From: Streptomyces sp. NRRL F-2664
GTDB taxonomy: Bacteria > Actinomycetota > Actinomycetes > Streptomycetales > Streptomycetaceae
NCBI RefSeq assembly: GCF_000719345.1
Contig: NZ_JOFX01000022.1
Span: forward strand, 1-64,000
DNA length: 64,000 nucleotides
Direction: 5' to 3'
Part shown: positions 62,000 through 64,000 of the stretch, piece by piece
How positions within the stretch are numbered: position 1 is the first letter of the stretch
How the letters are laid out: the number at the start of each line of letters is the position of its first letter
Program-made: the position numbers and the translations under genes
The notes under the pieces: model-generated
What the model was told of the DNA's origin: nothing
The model's database searches: none
What the model saw: only the letters and a program-made list of their open reading frames with translations

Positions 62000-63640
62000 A
62001 TGGAAGCCACTCCCGGACGGGAAAGGCTGATCGAGCAGTTCAAGGCCGACGGCCTGAAGGTGATGTTCGGAAATCCGGGGACGGTGGAACAGGGATTCCT
62101 CGACGCGGTGGACGCGGCGGAGGACTTCCGTTACATCCTCGCCCTCCAGGAGACCGTGGCCGCCGGGATCGCCGACGGGTACGCCCGGGCGACCGGCGGC
62201 GCGGCCCTGCTCCAGCTGCACTCGGGCGTGGGCCTGGGCAACGGCATCGGGATGCTCTACCAGTCGCTGCGCGGCCACACCCCGCTCGTCGTCGTCGCCG
62301 GCGACGCCGGGGTGCGCTACGACGCCATGGACGCGCAGATGGCAGCCGACCTGGTGGCGATGGCCAGGCCCGTGACCAAGTACGCCACCCGCGTCACCGA
62401 CCCGCGGTCCGTGCTGCGCACCGTCCGGCGGGCCGTCAAGATCGCGCTGACCCCGCCGCGCGGGCCGGTGTTCGTCGCCCTGCCGATGGACGTGCTGGAC
62501 GAGCCCAACTCCGAGCCCGTCCTGCCCACCGCGGTCCCGCTCACGGACGTCGCCCCCTCGCCGGCGTCGATCGGCCGGGCGGCCGAACTGCTGGCCTCCG
62601 CCGAGCGGCCGGTCGTCCTGGTCGGCGACGGGGTGGCGCTCTCCGGGGCGCAGCGCGAACTCGCGGCCGTCGCCGAGCTGCTGGGCGCCGACGTGTACGA
62701 GGTCGACTCCTCCGAGGTGAACATCGCCGCCTCGCACCCGCTGCGCCGCGGCCAGACCGGCCACATGTTCGGCCCGCGCAGCAAGGAGCTGATCGGTGAC
62801 GCCGACGGCGTGCTCATCGTCGGCACCTATGTCTTCCCGGAGGTGTTCCCCGAGCTGGAGAGCCCCTTCCGGGCGGGCGCGAAGGTCGTCCACATCGACC
62901 TCGACGCCTATGAGATCGCCAAGAACCACCCGGTGGACCTGGGCCTCGCCGCCGATCCCCGGCAGGCGCTGCGGGCGCTGGCCGGCGTACTGGAGCGGCA
63001 GCTCACCCCGCAGCGCCGGGCCGCCGCGGCCGCCCGGCTCGACGTACGGACCCGGGAGCGGGCCCGGGCGGCCGGAGCGGCCGGCGAGGACGACACCACG
63101 CCGATGGGCGTCTTCCTGCGGACCCTGGCCGAGCGCACCGGCGGGGACCTGATCGTCTTCGACGAGGCGCTGACCACGTCGCCGCTGGTCACCCGGTACC
63201 TGCCGGCGGAGCGCCCCGGCGACTACCACCTCACCCGGGGCGGCTCGCTCGGCGTCGGCCTCCCCGGGGCGGTCGGCGCGAAGCTGGCCCGTCCGGACCG
63301 GCTCGTGGTGGGCTTCGCGGGCGACGGCGGCTCCATGTACACCTACCAGGCGCTGTGGACCGCGGCCCGGCACGGCATCGAGGCCAAGTTCGTCGTCTGC
63401 AACAACCGCAAGTACCGGCTGCTGGACGACAACATCACCCAGTACTGGCGGGAGCGGGACATCCCGGAGCACGACTTCCCGGGCTCCTTCGACCTCTCCC
63501 ACCCCGAGATCGACTTCGCCGGGCTGGCCCGCTCGCTGGGCGCCGGCGGGATGCGGGTGGAGAAGCCCGACGAGGCGGTCGCCGCGGTGGGCCGGATGCT
63601 GTCCCACCCCGGACCGTTCCTCGTCGACGTGCAGATCTGA
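62000..63640 (+). CDS. Thiamine diphosphate-dependent decarboxylase/carboligase-like enzyme
   Basis: 546 residues from ATG 62000 (GGGGGA upstream). Three-domain ThDP fold: catalytic Glu in ILALQETVAAGIADGYARATGG (about residue 50), middle domain, and ThDP/Mg2+ site GFAGDGGSMYTYQALWTAARHGIEAKFVVCNNRKYRLLDD (GDG-to-NN spacing normal). Overall closest, by pattern, to benzoylformate decarboxylase and related carboligases, but the active-site His pair is not certain, so the substrate is open. Sits between a DJ-1-type and a SnoaL-type gene, which suggests a shared pathway acting on a small keto acid or aldehyde. Confidence 0.85.
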   Translation: MEATPGRERLIEQFKADGLKVMFGNPGTVEQGFLDAVDAAEDFRYILALQETVAAGIADGYARATGGAALLQLHSGVGLGNGIGMLYQSLRGHTPLVVVAGDAGVRYDAMDAQMAADLVAMARPVTKYATRVTDPRSVLRTVRRAVKIALTPPRGPVFVALPMDVLDEPNSEPVLPTAVPLTDVAPSPASIGRAAELLASAERPVVLVGDGVALSGAQRELAAVAELLGADVYEVDSSEVNIAASHPLRRGQTGHMFGPRSKELIGDADGVLIVGTYVFPEVFPELESPFRAGAKVVHIDLDAYEIAKNHPVDLGLAADPRQALRALAGVLERQLTPQRRAAAAARLDVRTRERARAAGAAGEDDTTPMGVFLRTLAERTGGDLIVFDEALTTSPLVTRYLPAERPGDYHLTRGGSLGVGLPGAVGAKLARPDRLVVGFAGDGGSMYTYQALWTAARHGIEAKFVVCNNRKYRLLDDNITQYWRERDIPEHDFPGSFDLSHPEIDFAGLARSLGAGGMRVEKPDEAVAAVGRMLSHPGPFLVDVQI

Positions 63641-63688
63641 CGGCACCGCACCGCAACCGACGCAACCGACGGAACAGGAGGAGACCGC

Positions 63689-64000
63689 ATGCCCGCCGAG
63701 CGGCAGCTGACCGAGGACGCGATCCGCACCTTCGCCGAGAACTGGTACGCGGCGCTGGACCAGCACGCGGCCCCGGCCGATGTGCTCGCCATGATCACCG
63801 AGGACCTGGAGTTCACGGTCCCCGAGGACACCTTCCTCGGCCACGACGGCTTCGGCCGCTGGTACGAGGCCGTCACCCACCGCTTCTTCGACGAGGTCCA
63901 CACGGTCACCAAGGTGGAGCCCGTCGTCGAGGGCGACCGGGCCGCCGTCCGGGTCCTCGTCAACTGGCAGGCCAAGATCTGGGACCCGCCGGCCGCCCGC
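63689..64000 (+). CDS. SnoaL-like / NTF2-fold protein, N-terminal part
   Basis: 104 residues visible, cut by the window edge; ATG 63689 with AGGAGGAG upstream. Residues match the cone-shaped NTF2 fold: AIRTFAENWYAALDQHAAPADVLAMITEDLEFTVPE, then FLGHDGFGRWYEAVTHRFFDEVHTVTKVEPVVEGDRAAVRVLVNWQAKIW. Family members include polyketide cyclases, isomerases and simple binding proteins. The gap to the ThDP gene is 48 nt, so they are probably in one operon. Confidence 0.8.
   Translation, partial: MPAERQLTEDAIRTFAENWYAALDQHAAPADVLAMITEDLEFTVPEDTFLGHDGFGRWYEAVTHRFFDEVHTVTKVEPVVEGDRAAVRVLVNWQAKIWDPPAAR

Overview
The window is high-GC DNA (about 72% by eye, GTG and TTG starts common, G/C at most third codon positions) and reads as a chromosomal core segment of a Streptomyces. 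The near-identical BldD, the sIHF protein and the gene order (secF-apt-relA, alaS-ruvX-mltG-aro, bldD, pyr operon, sIHF-gmk-rpoZ-coaBC-metK-priA-fmt-rsmB, rpe) are those of the Streptomyces core; in this orientation the order matches what I recall for S. coelicolor from about SCO1515 down to SCO1464. No rRNA, tRNA, IS element, integrase or CRISPR array was seen. Layout: 1-3.2 kb, end of secF, apt and the bifunctional (p)ppGpp enzyme relA; 3.3-5.5 kb, a DUF349 protein and a membrane-anchored cyclophilin on the minus strand; 5.6-9.8 kb, a metallo-beta-lactamase-fold hydrolase, hisS, a VKOR-type thiol oxidoreductase and rarA; 9.8-11.4 kb, a DUF2470 gene divergent from rpsD with an iron box between them; 11.5-13.8 kb, an NB-ARC/TPR regulator with no DNA-binding domain; 13.9-19.7 kb, two small membrane-associated proteins, alaS, ruvX and mltG; 19.7-27.3 kb, the shikimate genes aroE, aroC, aroK, aroB and aroQ, a P-loop kinase, a peptidase, efp and nusB; 27.5 kb, bldD (minus) with BldD-type boxes upstream; 28.3-38.4 kb, the pyrimidine operon pyrR-pyrB-pyrC-(membrane PH-like protein)-carA-carB-pyrD-pyrF behind a PyrR-binding RNA element; 38.7-48.5 kb, sIHF, gmk, rpoZ, coaBC, metK, priA, a minus-strand HTH gene, fmt and rsmB. 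The accessory part lies between rsmB and the right edge. At 48.9-53.9 kb there is a type VII-secretion-style cassette: a small WXG100-like protein (DUF6507-like), a 747-residue polymorphic toxin whose C-terminus reads as a bacterial EndoU ribonuclease domain, a predicted immunity protein, an orphan ORF remnant and a DUF6177-like protein. After rpe and a SorC-type regulator come a second toxin-antidote pair (guanyl-specific RNase Sa-like plus barstar, the barstar tail being encoded by a repeat), a truncated haemoglobin/monooxygenase pair, a response-regulator/thioredoxin-reductase-like fusion paired with a UBP zinc-finger protein, and an unassigned operon (DJ-1/PfpI, ThDP-dependent enzyme, SnoaL-like) cut by the window edge. 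Working together, the left three quarters are housekeeping: stringent response, translation, aromatic and pyrimidine precursors, nucleoid and developmental control. Regulation is visible as an iron box (DUF2470/rpsD), BldD boxes (bldD), a PyrR RNA element (pyr operon) and several start codons placed 6-7 nt after a -10 hexamer, as expected for leaderless mRNAs. The right quarter carries conflict and redox functions. The best candidate for something little described is the EndoU cassette; the oddest anomalies are the missing relA start and the repeat-encoded barstar tail.
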